Source: Vibrio navarrensis
GTDB lineage: Bacteria > Pseudomonadota > Gammaproteobacteria > Enterobacterales > Vibrionaceae
Direction: 5' to 3'
NCBI RefSeq assembly: GCF_015767675.1
Contig: NZ_CP065218.1
Location: 1,116,001-1,180,000, forward strand
Length of the DNA: 64,000 nucleotides
Every line of letters starts with the position of its first letter. Position 1 is the first letter of the stretch. Under the pieces are notes generated by a model, which was not told where the DNA came from, did no database searches, and saw nothing but the letters and a program-made list of their open reading frames with translations. Shown piece after piece: positions 17,306-25,969 of this stretch. The translations under genes were made by a program, and so were the position numbers.

Positions 17306-18244
17306 TTAGTTTGCCGCTTTAAGATAACCAAATTTTCCATCTATATAATGATTTATCAGTGCCACGAGCTCACATATATGGTTATCTTCACTGGATTCTC
17401 TAAGTAAGTAGATACCGAAGGATGCCTTTGAGTACGTTTCGTTCAATGGTAATGGAACTAATCCAAAATCAGAAAAATAGTCCGCCATGACTTCAGGAAA
17501 AGGCAGCAAGGCATTGCTGTCTTTGACTAGGTCCATACTGACACTGAGTGAATTACTGGCATAGATTATTTTTTCGGTCAGTTGATGTATGGAGCGGTAC
17601 AGTTTGATCTCTTGAGGATCTTCTATCAGATGTTGATACCGATCTTCGCTTGGTTTTACTTCCAGTGTAGGGAATTCGACGAGATCTTGAAGAGTGCAAT
17701 TTTTTTTGTACGTCAGTGGATGCTCTTTGCGAACAAATACGCTGTTTTCGGTTATACGCAACGGGAGAAACTTCACTTCTGCCTTTCTGCTTAATCCGGT
17801 AATTTCGTGACCAATGAACAAGTCGATATCACCACTTAGTAGCAAGTCCATTTGTGGTAAATGGTTTCCCACATCAATCGTAATATTAGCTCCAGGGTGT
17901 TTTTGACGGTAATCTTTTACGGCCTCTCTAAGGAAAAGATGCCACCAGGCATGGCCGGTACCAACTTTCAGTTCTCGTTCCTGACGTTTGTTAACATGAG
18001 CCAGTTTACTCAGAGTGTTGTCATAAAGGCGCTGCATGATCCGAGTCTGCTCAAGCAGTAACTCGCCACTCTCTGTCAATGTGATACCTTTTGATGAACG
18101 GTTAAACAGGACAATATCAAGCTCGGCTTCCAATTTCTTCATATTGTGGGTCAGTGTAGGCTGGCTGATGCAGAGTTTTTTTGCAGCGTGGCTAACATTT
18201 TTACAAGAAGCCACTTCCAAATATTGACGCCAAATTCTGTCCAT
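17306..18244 (-). CDS. LysR-family transcriptional regulator of the MalE-GH32 cassette
   Basis: A 312-residue LysR regulator. The winged helix-turn-helix is in the first 60 residues (QYLEVASCKNVSHAAKKLCI, SQPTLTHNMKKLEAELDIVLF) and a periplasmic-binding-like effector domain follows. The start is put at MDRIWRQYLEV; 15 upstream in-frame codons look non-coding. It faces the GH32 gene end-to-end with only 2 bp between stops, so it does not have the usual divergent LysR layout. Control of the cassette is inferred from proximity and shared AT-rich composition. Confidence 0.85.
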   Translation of the reverse strand: MDRIWRQYLEVASCKNVSHAAKKLCISQPTLTHNMKKLEAELDIVLFNRSSKGITLTESGELLLEQTRIMQRLYDNTLSKLAHVNKRQERELKVGTGHAWWHLFLREAVKDYRQKHPGANITIDVGNHLPQMDLLLSGDIDLFIGHEITGLSRKAEVKFLPLRITENSVFVRKEHPLTYKKNCTLQDLVEFPTLEVKPSEDRYQHLIEDPQEIKLYRSIHQLTEKIIYASNSLSVSMDLVKDSNALLPFPEVMADYFSDFGLVPLPLNETYSKASFGIYLLRESSEDNHICELVALINHYIDGKFGYLKAAN

Positions 18245-18592
18245 GATTTTCGCTATGTTTTGATGTCTGTTTTTACATAATAGATGCAAAAAATAGCATT
18301 TCTATCGATAGCACGCACTATCTAATAAGGTCTACATAGAGGCATCAACATTAAGTAATATTGCATCGATTCCCCAACGGTGATTATGGGTGATAAAAAT
18401 GCAACTATTTAGAGTCTTGCAAACTTGGCAAGGCTCGTTAGCCTAACTAGATTAATTGGCCCAAAAGGCAACTAAAAACGAGATATGTCCGGCTAAATCT
18501 GACGACAACACCGCTGTCGAATTGAAAAATCGCCACGCATACGCGAAGGTAATGGTCAGAAATACAACAGCGTGAAGGCAAAGGAACGGCAG
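18245..18592. other. Intergenic interval upstream of the LysR gene and the HEAGH gene
   Basis: About 350 bases with divergent flanking genes. A perfect palindrome CTATCGATAG lies at 18302-18311, about 60 bp before the LysR start, and could belong to an autoregulatory operator. I see no further gene. The interval probably holds the right end of the MalE-GH32 cassette. Confidence 0.45.
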
Positions 18593-19099
18593 ATGGATAG
18601 GGCGATAGCAGAAAAAATCATGGGCTTTTTGACTCAAATTGGTGTGCCTTTTGAGCGCGCTTCGATAGAGCAAAAAACGTTTTTGCCCGGTTTACATTTA
18701 CACCATGGCGTTTTGCAGATTGATCTCGATAAATTGGCGTTTGCGGGGGATATTTTGCATGAAGCCGGGCACATTGCCGTTTGTGAGCCACAAGAGCGCC
18801 AGTTCCTACATGGCGACATCTATAAAAATGGTTTGCTTAACGGGCGTGAATCGCAACGTATGCATGGGGAAGAGATGGCCGCAACAGCATGGGCGGTCGC
18901 GGCCGTAACGCATTTAGAGCTACCGCTGAATCTCGTCTTCCATGAAGAAGGTTATCGAGGTGGAAGCAACAGTTTAATTGATGCATTCTCACAAGGGAAA
19001 GGGTTCGGTTTTCCTTTACTGGTCGCCTGGGAAATGACGGACTCAGAAAAAGGCTACCCTTATATGCAAAAATGGATCAGAGAGATGTCGTGGCTTTGA
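18593..19099 (+). CDS. Uncharacterised protein with a HExxH zinc-binding motif
   Basis: A 168-residue cytoplasmic protein with no signal peptide or membrane span. It holds HEAGH at about residues 63-67 (GDILHEAGHIAVC), matching the HExxH zinc-peptidase motif, and a later GEEMAATAWAVAAV segment whose Glu residues could supply a third ligand. ATG 18593 is preferred because AAGGA lies about ten bases upstream; a codon seven residues earlier is possible. I do not recognise a named family. Peptidase activity is an inference from the motif only. Confidence 0.75.
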   Translation: MDRAIAEKIMGFLTQIGVPFERASIEQKTFLPGLHLHHGVLQIDLDKLAFAGDILHEAGHIAVCEPQERQFLHGDIYKNGLLNGRESQRMHGEEMAATAWAVAAVTHLELPLNLVFHEEGYRGGSNSLIDAFSQGKGFGFPLLVAWEMTDSEKGYPYMQKWIREMSWL

Positions 19100-19114
19100 T
19101 TTATTAGAGCTACC

Positions 19115-19651
19115 CTAATAACCGCTTTCTTTATAACCGCTTTCTTTGACTCGTAAACGGTTTTTGTTATCGCGGTTGGCGATGACTTGCGCGTTATCGT
19201 CAATCGCGCCGAGTGTTTTTGCTAAGCGATCGTACATAACCACATTGACGGTCGCGGCGAGATTCATGCAGCCGTGAGTGGGTACATAAACAACATGATG
19301 TGCTCTGTCGACCACCTCTTGCGGCAATGAGCCATCTTCCGGGCCAAACAGATAAATGGCTTTTTCAGGATGAGCGAAATGCGGCAGGGCAGTGGCACCG
19401 ACCACCAGTTCGACACAGACGATTTCCACATTGCTTTCGAGGCTGGCGGTGAGGTCGTCCATCTCCAGCAAAGCAATCCGCTCATGACTATTTTGTGTAT
19501 CGGTCTGAAATCTTGCCGCGCGGCTATAACGGCTGCCGTTGTATCGCACCTGAGTGGCGTTGTAGCAACCCGCCGCGCGCATTACCGCGCCGACATTGGT
19601 GGGGCTTTTGGGATTATGCAGTCCAATTATGACCGTTGGCTCAGTTGTCAT
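19115..19651 (-). CDS. SpoU/TrmH-family RNA 2'-O-methyltransferase
   Basis: A 178-residue SPOUT methyltransferase that should methylate a ribose 2'-OH in tRNA or rRNA using SAM. The three family motifs are visible: NPKSPTNVGAVMRAAGCYNA (motif 1), YLFGPEDGSLPQEVV (motif 2) and THGCMNLAATVNVVMYDRLA (motif 3, the knotted SAM site). The start is at MTTEPTVIIGLHNP, 20 codons inside the longest open frame, where the conserved region begins. The last ten residues are a perfect KESGY duplication caused by a 15-bp tandem repeat just before the stop. Confidence 0.88.
   Translation of the reverse strand: MTTEPTVIIGLHNPKSPTNVGAVMRAAGCYNATQVRYNGSRYSRAARFQTDTQNSHERIALLEMDDLTASLESNVEIVCVELVVGATALPHFAHPEKAIYLFGPEDGSLPQEVVDRAHHVVYVPTHGCMNLAATVNVVMYDRLAKTLGAIDDNAQVIANRDNKNRLRVKESGYKESGY
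19118..19147 (-). repeat. 15-bp tandem duplication at the 3' end of the methyltransferase gene
   Basis: Two exact adjacent copies of ataaccgctttcttt (19118-19132 and 19133-19147), in frame, ending just before the TAG stop. The protein therefore ends KESGY-KESGY. Confidence 0.95.
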
Positions 19652-19795
19652 TGCTCTCTTTCTACTTCTGTATTGCTTATGTATTGCTATCGTTGAGCTG
19701 GTTGCTCGCAAAGGGCGGGATTATCGCTCTAACGGGGTAGGAGTGCCAGTGATGAATTCACTTCAGGGTAGAGTCAAAATGAAGCAGTGAAGGCA

Positions 19796-20617
19796 TTATC
19801 GCGGAGTCGCCTTACTCTCGCTGTAGCGCAGCATGATAGCGCTGGTCGGGGTAAATTCTGCCACGAGTTGCTCGAGATAGGCTTGTTGCTGCAAGTTGTT
19901 ATAGCTGCTTCTCAAAGCCTCAACCACGGAAGCGGAAGTGTGATTGCCCGTGACCAGCCATAGATCCTGACACAAAGGGGTAACGTTCATGACTTTGACA
20001 AACTCATGTGGGTCGTAGCCATATTCTTGCATTCGATAGTGGAAACTGGCCTCAACCATGGGAGCAAAATCGACGCGGTGAGTGTGCAGCAGCCTGATGG
20101 CTTCTTTGCCCTTTTCTACCGGAATGACCTGACCTAAGCCGTTTTTTGCCAGCAGTTCACTAAACGAGCTGCCGACCTGCGAACCGAAACGATAGCCCTT
20201 CAATTCCTCTAAATTTTTGGCGCTGACTTGAGGGCCGCTTGCCAGCCGATATAAGCCGACTTTGTAAGGCGAAACTTGGCCAATCCATTGAAATTTATCT
20301 TCACGCTCGGGAGTACGTGACACGGAGAAAAACAGCGTGTTCTCTGTCTCTATGGTGGTTTTTATCGCGCGATTCCAAGGCGCGAAATGAATCTGTTTGA
20401 TCTCAAGTGGTATCGTTTTAGACGCGTCTTGCACGAGTGCAGTGACAAACTCGATCACATAACCTTGCGGTTTACCATCCAGCATAAATTGCAGTGGCGG
20501 GAATTCTTGAGTGTAGAGCTCCAGCGCAACGGGTTGACGGGCAGAAGCTGCCGCGCTGGTAACGGCACCTAAAAAAATGGCCAGAACGACACTTGTATTC
20601 GATATGTATTTCATCAA
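19796..20617 (-). CDS. Orphan periplasmic solute-binding protein (SBP_bac_3 type)
   Basis: A 273-residue secreted protein with a signal peptide (about residues 1-25, ending AAASA). It has the amino-acid-binding fold of family 3: ELYTQEFPPLQFMLDGKPQGYVIEF-like start, FAPWNRAIKTT, FFSVSRTPEREDKFQWIG and GYRFGSQVGSSFSELL. No permease or ATPase gene is near. Many vibrios carry such orphan proteins; they may act as signals to sensor proteins rather than in transport. The ligand is unknown. Confidence 0.82.
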   Translation of the reverse strand: MMKYISNTSVVLAIFLGAVTSAAASARQPVALELYTQEFPPLQFMLDGKPQGYVIEFVTALVQDASKTIPLEIKQIHFAPWNRAIKTTIETENTLFFSVSRTPEREDKFQWIGQVSPYKVGLYRLASGPQVSAKNLEELKGYRFGSQVGSSFSELLAKNGLGQVIPVEKGKEAIRLLHTHRVDFAPMVEASFHYRMQEYGYDPHEFVKVMNVTPLCQDLWLVTGNHTSASVVEALRSSYNNLQQQAYLEQLVAEFTPTSAIMLRYSESKATPR

Positions 20618-20822
20618 TTACGCCCGTATCTCATTTTTACTAAGTGTAGTCTACTGCTGATGTTTCACGTTAGCGAGCTTAGGCGGTTGTGTTTTTGATA
20701 AATCTATCACAGCGTCAAAGAGTTAACGTGAGAATGTTCGGTGAGTATCAGGGCGGAGTCTGCATGAATGCTATGCAGTACATTGAACCAGAGGTTTAAT
20801 GTTGATTGTAATTGAGCTCTCC

Positions 20823-20850
20823 TGGTGCAAAGCGGTTGTTCTTTGCACCA
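20823..20850 (-). terminator. Hairpin downstream of rnk
   Basis: A perfect ten-base stem, tggtgcaaag with ctttgcacca, has an eight-base loop and lies 14 bp after the rnk stop. There is no T run on either side, so it may be a weak or Rho-assisted terminator, or an RNA-stabilising element. Confidence 0.45.
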
Positions 20851-20863
20851 GACAGCCTAACGT

Positions 20864-21271
20864 TTAGAGGTGAAAATCACCAGCACGCTCTGGCTGATAA
20901 ACGACATCAATGATTTCGATGGTTTTTTCTTGTCCGCCTGGCATTGGCCAGGTTAGCTGTTGGCCGACAGACAAGCCAAGCAGGGCACTTCCTACTGGGG
21001 CAAAGATCGAGATGTCTTCACTACTGCGAACTTGATCAGGGTAAACCAGCGTTTTTTCCATACTGTTATCGCTGCCAACAAATTTAAAGCGGACCGTGGA
21101 ATTCATGGTAACCACGTCGCTTGGCATCTCACTGGAAGCCATTACGGTTGCTCGGTCGAGCTCATCTTCCAATTTCTCTAGCTCTACAGACCATTGGGTT
21201 GCCTTTTCCAGTAATGTGCTAATACGGTCCATATCGAGTGTCGATACGATGATCGAAGGTTTGTTTGTCAT
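20864..21271 (-). CDS. rnk: Rnk, GreA/GreB-family nucleoside diphosphate kinase regulator
   Basis: Rnk binds RNA polymerase through a GreA/B-like C-terminal domain and has an N-terminal coiled coil too short to reach the active site. The 135-residue protein has the coiled-coil part (STLLEKATQWSVELEKLEDELDRATV) and then the FKBP-like domain (EKTLVYPDQV, IFAPVGSALLGLSVGQQLTWPMPGG, IEIIDVVYQPERAGDF). Length and order match Rnk rather than full GreA (about 158). It stands alone on the minus strand. Confidence 0.93.
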   Translation of the reverse strand: MTNKPSIIVSTLDMDRISTLLEKATQWSVELEKLEDELDRATVMASSEMPSDVVTMNSTVRFKFVGSDNSMEKTLVYPDQVRSSEDISIFAPVGSALLGLSVGQQLTWPMPGGQEKTIEIIDVVYQPERAGDFHL

Positions 21272-21544
21272 TGATTTGCTCCTAAATGAAATGCCGCCCC
21301 AATAAAATTAGGGCGGCATAGGAAATACAGGTAATTTTGTCACTTCATATGAGTAACACAAACAAGCCGTGCTATTGTAATCGATATGTGTTTTGTTTTC
21401 TATCTCTGTACAACGGCCTGATGGCTTGTTATCCAATTGTAAATAGGGCAGTCTGTCCTATCAGTTGTTTGAGCGCAAGGTTTGTTAAAGGCCGGTGAGA
21501 TTCGCGTTCTACTTTCAGATACCGCACTTTACATAAGGATAAAC

Positions 21545-22471
21545 ATGTCTTTTCGTGACCGATTATTGGCCTTAACTATTGTGATGGTGTGGGGCGTGAA
21601 TTTTGTGGTGATCAAAGTGGGTTTGCAGGGCATGCCGCCGCTACTCTTGGCGGGCTTACGATTCGCTGTGGTGGTTTTCCCGGCGATCTTGTTTATTCCA
21701 CGTCCCAAGCTACCCCTTAAATGGCTGTGCGCTTATGGGCTGACCATCAGCTTTGGGCAATTTGCGCTGCTTTTCTGGGCGTTGAATGTGGGACTTGCGG
21801 CTGGGTTAGCATCGCTACTATTGCAAGCACAAGCTTTTATCACCTTGCTTTTGGGTGTAGTGCTGCTTAAAGAGCGCGTTCGCATGCACAATGTTATTGC
21901 GGTGAGCATTGCTGGTATTGGTATTTATTTACTGGCGGCTGCTCAAGAGCAAGGCAGTGCTTCTGTCACGCTCTTTACCTTGGTGCTGATTTTGGGGGCT
22001 GCGACGTGCTGGGCGCTGGGCAACATTACCAACAAGGTGATCATGCAACGTTACGCAGTACCGACGATGTCTCTGATCGTTTGGAGTGCTTTGGTGCCAA
22101 CCGTTGCATTTTTTATCGCTTCTTTTGTGGTCGAAGGGCAGTCGCAGATCGTCGATTCATTGGTGCATATTGAGTGGCATAATGTGCTGTCAATTGTTTA
22201 CCTTTCGTTGCTCGCGACCATCGTTGGTTATGGCGGCTGGAGCAACTTGTTAAGCCGCTATCCAACCGCCATGGTTGCTCCGCTTTCACTCTTGGTTCCG
22301 GTATTTGGTTTGCTTAGTGCATGGGTATTGTTGGACGAAAACCTCAGCGTGTTCCAAATACTCGGCGTTGTGGTGATTGCGCTTGGTCTGGTGATTAACG
22401 TGTTCGGGCAATCGCTGTTTTCTCGCAAAGTCACCAACAAGGAAGTCTTGGCTGTTAAAAATAGCGATTAA
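21545..22471 (+). CDS. EamA/DMT-family transporter
   Basis: A 308-residue inner-membrane protein with about ten hydrophobic helices arranged as two EamA repeats (about residues 8-138 and 150-290). Typical motifs are VMVWGVNFVVIKVGLQGMPPL at the N-terminus and LLVPVFGLLSAWVLLDENLS in the second repeat. Members export amino acids or other metabolites; the substrate cannot be called. It resembles the E. coli YdcZ/EamA group in length. ATG 21545 is chosen because AAGGA precedes it. It ends overlapping the convergent HD-GYP gene by four bases. Confidence 0.88.
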   Translation: MSFRDRLLALTIVMVWGVNFVVIKVGLQGMPPLLLAGLRFAVVVFPAILFIPRPKLPLKWLCAYGLTISFGQFALLFWALNVGLAAGLASLLLQAQAFITLLLGVVLLKERVRMHNVIAVSIAGIGIYLLAAAQEQGSASVTLFTLVLILGAATCWALGNITNKVIMQRYAVPTMSLIVWSALVPTVAFFIASFVVEGQSQIVDSLVHIEWHNVLSIVYLSLLATIVGYGGWSNLLSRYPTAMVAPLSLLVPVFGLLSAWVLLDENLSVFQILGVVVIALGLVINVFGQSLFSRKVTNKEVLAVKNSD

Positions 22472-23736
22472 CGAAGAGTGTCGCCGTGGTTATCAATAAA
22501 GAAATATTGCTCTATTTTCGCGCTCATTAGGCTCCGACAGGTTTCTTCGTCTGCCATGCAGATAGTGTCGTACAGGCGTTTAGCGATGCGATGAAAGTGT
22601 TCAACTAGGGTGGGATCAAAATGGAAACCTTTCCCTTCAACAATGATCGAGAGTGCTTTCTCAAAGCTAAAGGGTTCTTTATAGGGCCGTTTAGCACATA
22701 AGGCATCAAAGACGTCGGCAATAGCAAATATACGTGCGTTCAGTGGGATGGTTTCGCCAGAAAGTCGGTTCGGGTAGCCACTGCCGTCCCATTTTTCGTG
22801 ATGTGATTCAATGATGGGTTTGGCGTCTTCGAGCCAAGGAATGCCTTCTATCATTCTAACACCTTCATTAACATGGGATTTCATGATGTCCATTTCACTG
22901 TCAGACAACTTTCCGGGCTTAAGCAAAATACGGTCTGAAATAGCAATCTTCCCGACATCGTGAAGATAGCTACCTAAAATGAGCGCTTTCATCGCTTTGA
23001 GATCGTGGCCACTTTCTTCCGCCAGCTCACTGGCTAACCATGCAACGCGGTAGTTATGAGCGCCCGTATCGCAATCTCTGAGGGTAATCGCTTTCCCCAT
23101 CGTGAACATCATATCGATATTGGCTGTTTTCATCGCAGCAGTGTAGCGGACATTCTGTTTGTTGAGGAAGAGGATAAGGGGATAGATGATGATGGCACAA
23201 AGCCAAGCTGAACTGGCTGCAATCACGGACACCCAAAGTGAAAAGTTGCGTATGTCATTGCGTTGCCAATCAGGAACCACCCGTACCCCTTCAAGGTAAC
23301 CCCAGCGCTGGTTGTTTGTTTCAAGCGGAACGAATGTGCGCAAAATCCACTCTCCGCTCTTTAGATGAAGGCTTTCATAGGATGCGGTGTTGTTGGTGGG
23401 AGTCACATGATGAGGAAGGGCACTCTCGATCGCGTGCCCTGTTGGTGTTAAAGATTCTGCGATTTTTTTGCCTGAGCGGTCATACATTTCGGTTATGTCA
23501 AACCAATCTAAGATTAAGCTGTTGGTAGTCTGTAACCCCTTTTGTTTAAATTCGGCATCGTTCGAAACGGGAAGTTGAAAATGCGCGACGGCTCCATAAG
23601 AGGCTTCTATGGCTAAATTGACCGTCTCCTTTTCTGCGCTCTCGACGGCAATCGTCCATGCGACATAACCGGCTAACACGCTGATAAAAAGGCTAGAGAC
23701 GACTATCCGCTTCAAAGCCTCTCGAGCAAAATGCAT
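22468..23736 (-). CDS. HD-GYP c-di-GMP phosphodiesterase with periplasmic sensor
   Basis: A 422-residue membrane protein. An N-terminal helix (about 10-30), a periplasmic region of about 130 residues and a second helix (about 168-192) precede an HD-GYP domain. That domain has GAHNYRVAWLA, YLHDVGKI (the HD pair), ESHHEKWDGSGYP (the GYP motif) and FAIADVFDALCAKRPYK, so all catalytic residues look intact. It should hydrolyse c-di-GMP. It lies 46 bp after the binding-protein gene, and a GGDEF gene is further upstream on the same strand, suggesting one operon with opposing activities. Confidence 0.9.
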   Translation of the reverse strand: MHFAREALKRIVVSSLFISVLAGYVAWTIAVESAEKETVNLAIEASYGAVAHFQLPVSNDAEFKQKGLQTTNSLILDWFDITEMYDRSGKKIAESLTPTGHAIESALPHHVTPTNNTASYESLHLKSGEWILRTFVPLETNNQRWGYLEGVRVVPDWQRNDIRNFSLWVSVIAASSAWLCAIIIYPLILFLNKQNVRYTAAMKTANIDMMFTMGKAITLRDCDTGAHNYRVAWLASELAEESGHDLKAMKALILGSYLHDVGKIAISDRILLKPGKLSDSEMDIMKSHVNEGVRMIEGIPWLEDAKPIIESHHEKWDGSGYPNRLSGETIPLNARIFAIADVFDALCAKRPYKEPFSFEKALSIIVEGKGFHFDPTLVEHFHRIAKRLYDTICMADEETCRSLMSAKIEQYFFIDNHGDTLR

Positions 23737-23782
23737 GAATATGTTCTCCCTGATTTAGTGAAACCATTGCAAACGACACTCG

Positions 23783-24517
23783 CTATTTTGCCAAATAATC
23801 CGCCATGATTTTGTCGACGTCGATGCGTTTTAGGCCTTGATTTAGAATCTCCTGCCAACGTTGGCCATCTTGGTTATTAGTAAAAGCAACGTGGAGAGAT
23901 TTCTCGACCAGCAGTTTCGGGTTCATCTGTAAATCGGCTTTGAAAGCTTGCAAAGAGGGCGTGTTGTCGATCAAATATTGGAAAACGTTACTGTCGATGA
24001 CGGCCAGCGGAATACGTTTGTGCCCTAACTTAGTTAGGTTTTGGCTATCGCTGTTTACCGCTTCGGATTTCAACGTGCCGTTGGCGATCATTTGGTCGAG
24101 CTCATCAGTATTCACGTAACCGCGTACCACGCCGATAGTATACGGCTTAAGATCCGCTAGTGTGGACCATTGCACAGGCATAGCTTTGTTTTCGGCAAAG
24201 CCTAGAGGACCAAGGCCAATGGAATCTGAAAAAAGTAGGTCACTGGATTCAAACAAATATTCAGGAAAGTAGCCTGCGTAGCGAGCGTCGTTTTTTGCCA
24301 AATGAACAGCCCGTTCCCACGGATAGAACTCGACTTTCAGTTCATGCCCCATCTCTTTAAGCGCAGCGCTAACGACCGCGATCGAAGCACCTTTCTGTTT
24401 TAGCTGTTGAGAAGAGTAAGGCGGCCAGTCAAGCGAGGTGAGAGTCAGTACATCGGCTTTGAGCAAGGGAGAAAAGAGCAAGGCCAGTGAAATCAATGTC
24501 TGTTTTAATAGTGTCAT
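23783..24517 (-). CDS. Periplasmic solute-binding protein between GGDEF and HD-GYP genes
   Basis: A 244-residue secreted protein with a signal peptide (MTLLKQTLISLALLFSPLLKA) and the family-3 binding fold: LTSLDWPPYSSQQL, VEFYPWERAVHLA, YAGYFPEYLF and PYTIGVVRGYVNT. The start is at MTLLKQ; the upstream in-frame codons do not improve the signal. No transporter genes are nearby. Its place between a diguanylate cyclase and an HD-GYP phosphodiesterase, both with periplasmic domains, suggests that it hands a ligand signal to one of them; this is inference. Confidence 0.82.
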   Translation of the reverse strand: MTLLKQTLISLALLFSPLLKADVLTLTSLDWPPYSSQQLKQKGASIAVVSAALKEMGHELKVEFYPWERAVHLAKNDARYAGYFPEYLFESSDLLFSDSIGLGPLGFAENKAMPVQWSTLADLKPYTIGVVRGYVNTDELDQMIANGTLKSEAVNSDSQNLTKLGHKRIPLAVIDSNVFQYLIDNTPSLQAFKADLQMNPKLLVEKSLHVAFTNNQDGQRWQEILNQGLKRIDVDKIMADYLAK

Positions 24518-24613
24518 ACGATTTTCCTCAGTCAGGGTTTCTTTGAGCATAGTTAAAGCTAGACGAGAATCAAACGCTTGCTGGTCACTTTTCGATTTCT
24601 TAAAAGCTTATTG

Positions 24614-25969
24614 TCAAAGTTGGATGACTTGGTTTCTACCAGCGTGTTTGGCCTGATACATGGCCTTATCTGCCTCTTCCAACAGTTCATCCAGCGTAGC
24701 TTGGTTGGTACATTCAGCCACACCGATACTGACGGTCATGCTGATGGTTTGACGTTTTTCCTGAAGAGGGTTTTCCATCACCGCTTTGCGAATGGCATAA
24801 GCTTTGTACATCGCGTGGCTGCGATTGTAACGAGAGAGTACTAGTGCAAACTCTTCACCGCCAATGCGACCAAAAATGTCTCTTTCAGATAAATGTTGTT
24901 CGCACAAGCGGACAAAATGAATCAGCGCTTTATCACCACTTCTATGTCCATAGGTGTCGTTAATGGCTTTAAAGTGGTCGAGGTCTAAAACAAGCACAAA
25001 GAAACGTTCATTATTCTTACGTGCGGAGGTGAACTCTTTGTTGGCTTGCTCCATAAAATGACGCCGATTACTAATATTGGTCAGGCTATCTCGTGTGGCT
25101 TCGAGATAAATTTTATTCTCGTAGGCGGTGCGATTTTTCTGTTCAGCCAAGAGAATATAGCGAGTAACAACAATCGCCACTAGTGAAAAGAGAATAATGA
25201 TCAGCGTAATATTTGGCAGCACGGCGGTGCTGGGCAAATTCGGCATCCAAATGATCTTCGCCGCTGGTGTGCCTGTTGGTGAAAGCAGTATCATGCTCTC
25301 TTCATCTTTGCTGGCAACGTGAGTGCTTGACGCAACACTAAGATGACCCAAATTATACTTTTTGGCTAAGTATAAAATGTAATCGCTGTCCATCTTTATT
25401 CCAATCACCAGAAAACCGTTTTCCCGTGGCTGGTAGGTGGATTCGTCAATAAAAGGACCAACAACGATTAGATAGAGGTTGTTATTGATCGTGATGTAGC
25501 CGCTGGACAGTTTTTTCTCTTCTTCATTTTGATAGTGCGTGTCACTGAGTTGATGAAAATCATCGTTCATAATCTCATCAACGGTTAATGCTTGACTATT
25601 TTCATTATTGACTAACAGTGACTTATTGAGCCTTTTTTCAAACGCCAAGCTAAAAGATAAATTATAGCTATTAATTAAAAAGCTACCAGTATTGATTCTT
25701 ACCCATTCTTCGTCGTTTTCGTGAAATATTTTAAAATAGGCTTCATCCCAATAAGTATATTCACTCAATATATCTTGATGATGCTTTTTTTCTACGTCTA
25801 ATGCCAGCGAAACGCGTTGTTTGAACTCAGATGCAGACATATCGTCCAAAGAAATAAGGAGGTAATAGAGGCTGCCAATGATAGCGACAGCGAGCATGAA
25901 AAATAGCCAAGAGATAACGGATAACACAGATCTTGTGGAAACAAAGCTGCGATCAACCAGTCTTATCAT
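24614..25969 (-). CDS. Diguanylate cyclase with CHASE4-like periplasmic sensor
   Basis: A 451-residue membrane protein. Helices at about 17-40 and 253-275 flank a large periplasmic sensor with SEYTYWDEAYFKI, a pattern typical of CHASE4 domains. The C-terminal GGDEF domain (about 290-451) has DSLTNISNRRHF, DLDHFKAINDTYGHRSGD and the active-site loop RIGGEEFAL, so it should make c-di-GMP from GTP. No RxxD inhibitory site is obvious before GGEEF. It is the first gene of a minus-strand set with the binding protein (96 bp on) and the HD-GYP protein. Confidence 0.9.
   Translation of the reverse strand: MIRLVDRSFVSTRSVLSVISWLFFMLAVAIIGSLYYLLISLDDMSASEFKQRVSLALDVEKKHHQDILSEYTYWDEAYFKIFHENDEEWVRINTGSFLINSYNLSFSLAFEKRLNKSLLVNNENSQALTVDEIMNDDFHQLSDTHYQNEEEKKLSSGYITINNNLYLIVVGPFIDESTYQPRENGFLVIGIKMDSDYILYLAKKYNLGHLSVASSTHVASKDEESMILLSPTGTPAAKIIWMPNLPSTAVLPNITLIIILFSLVAIVVTRYILLAEQKNRTAYENKIYLEATRDSLTNISNRRHFMEQANKEFTSARKNNERFFVLVLDLDHFKAINDTYGHRSGDKALIHFVRLCEQHLSERDIFGRIGGEEFALVLSRYNRSHAMYKAYAIRKAVMENPLQEKRQTISMTVSIGVAECTNQATLDELLEEADKAMYQAKHAGRNQVIQL

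Noticed and set aside
19796..20617. Part of an amino-acid ABC transporter
   Set aside because: No permease or ATPase genes lie on either side, so only an orphan binding protein can be claimed.
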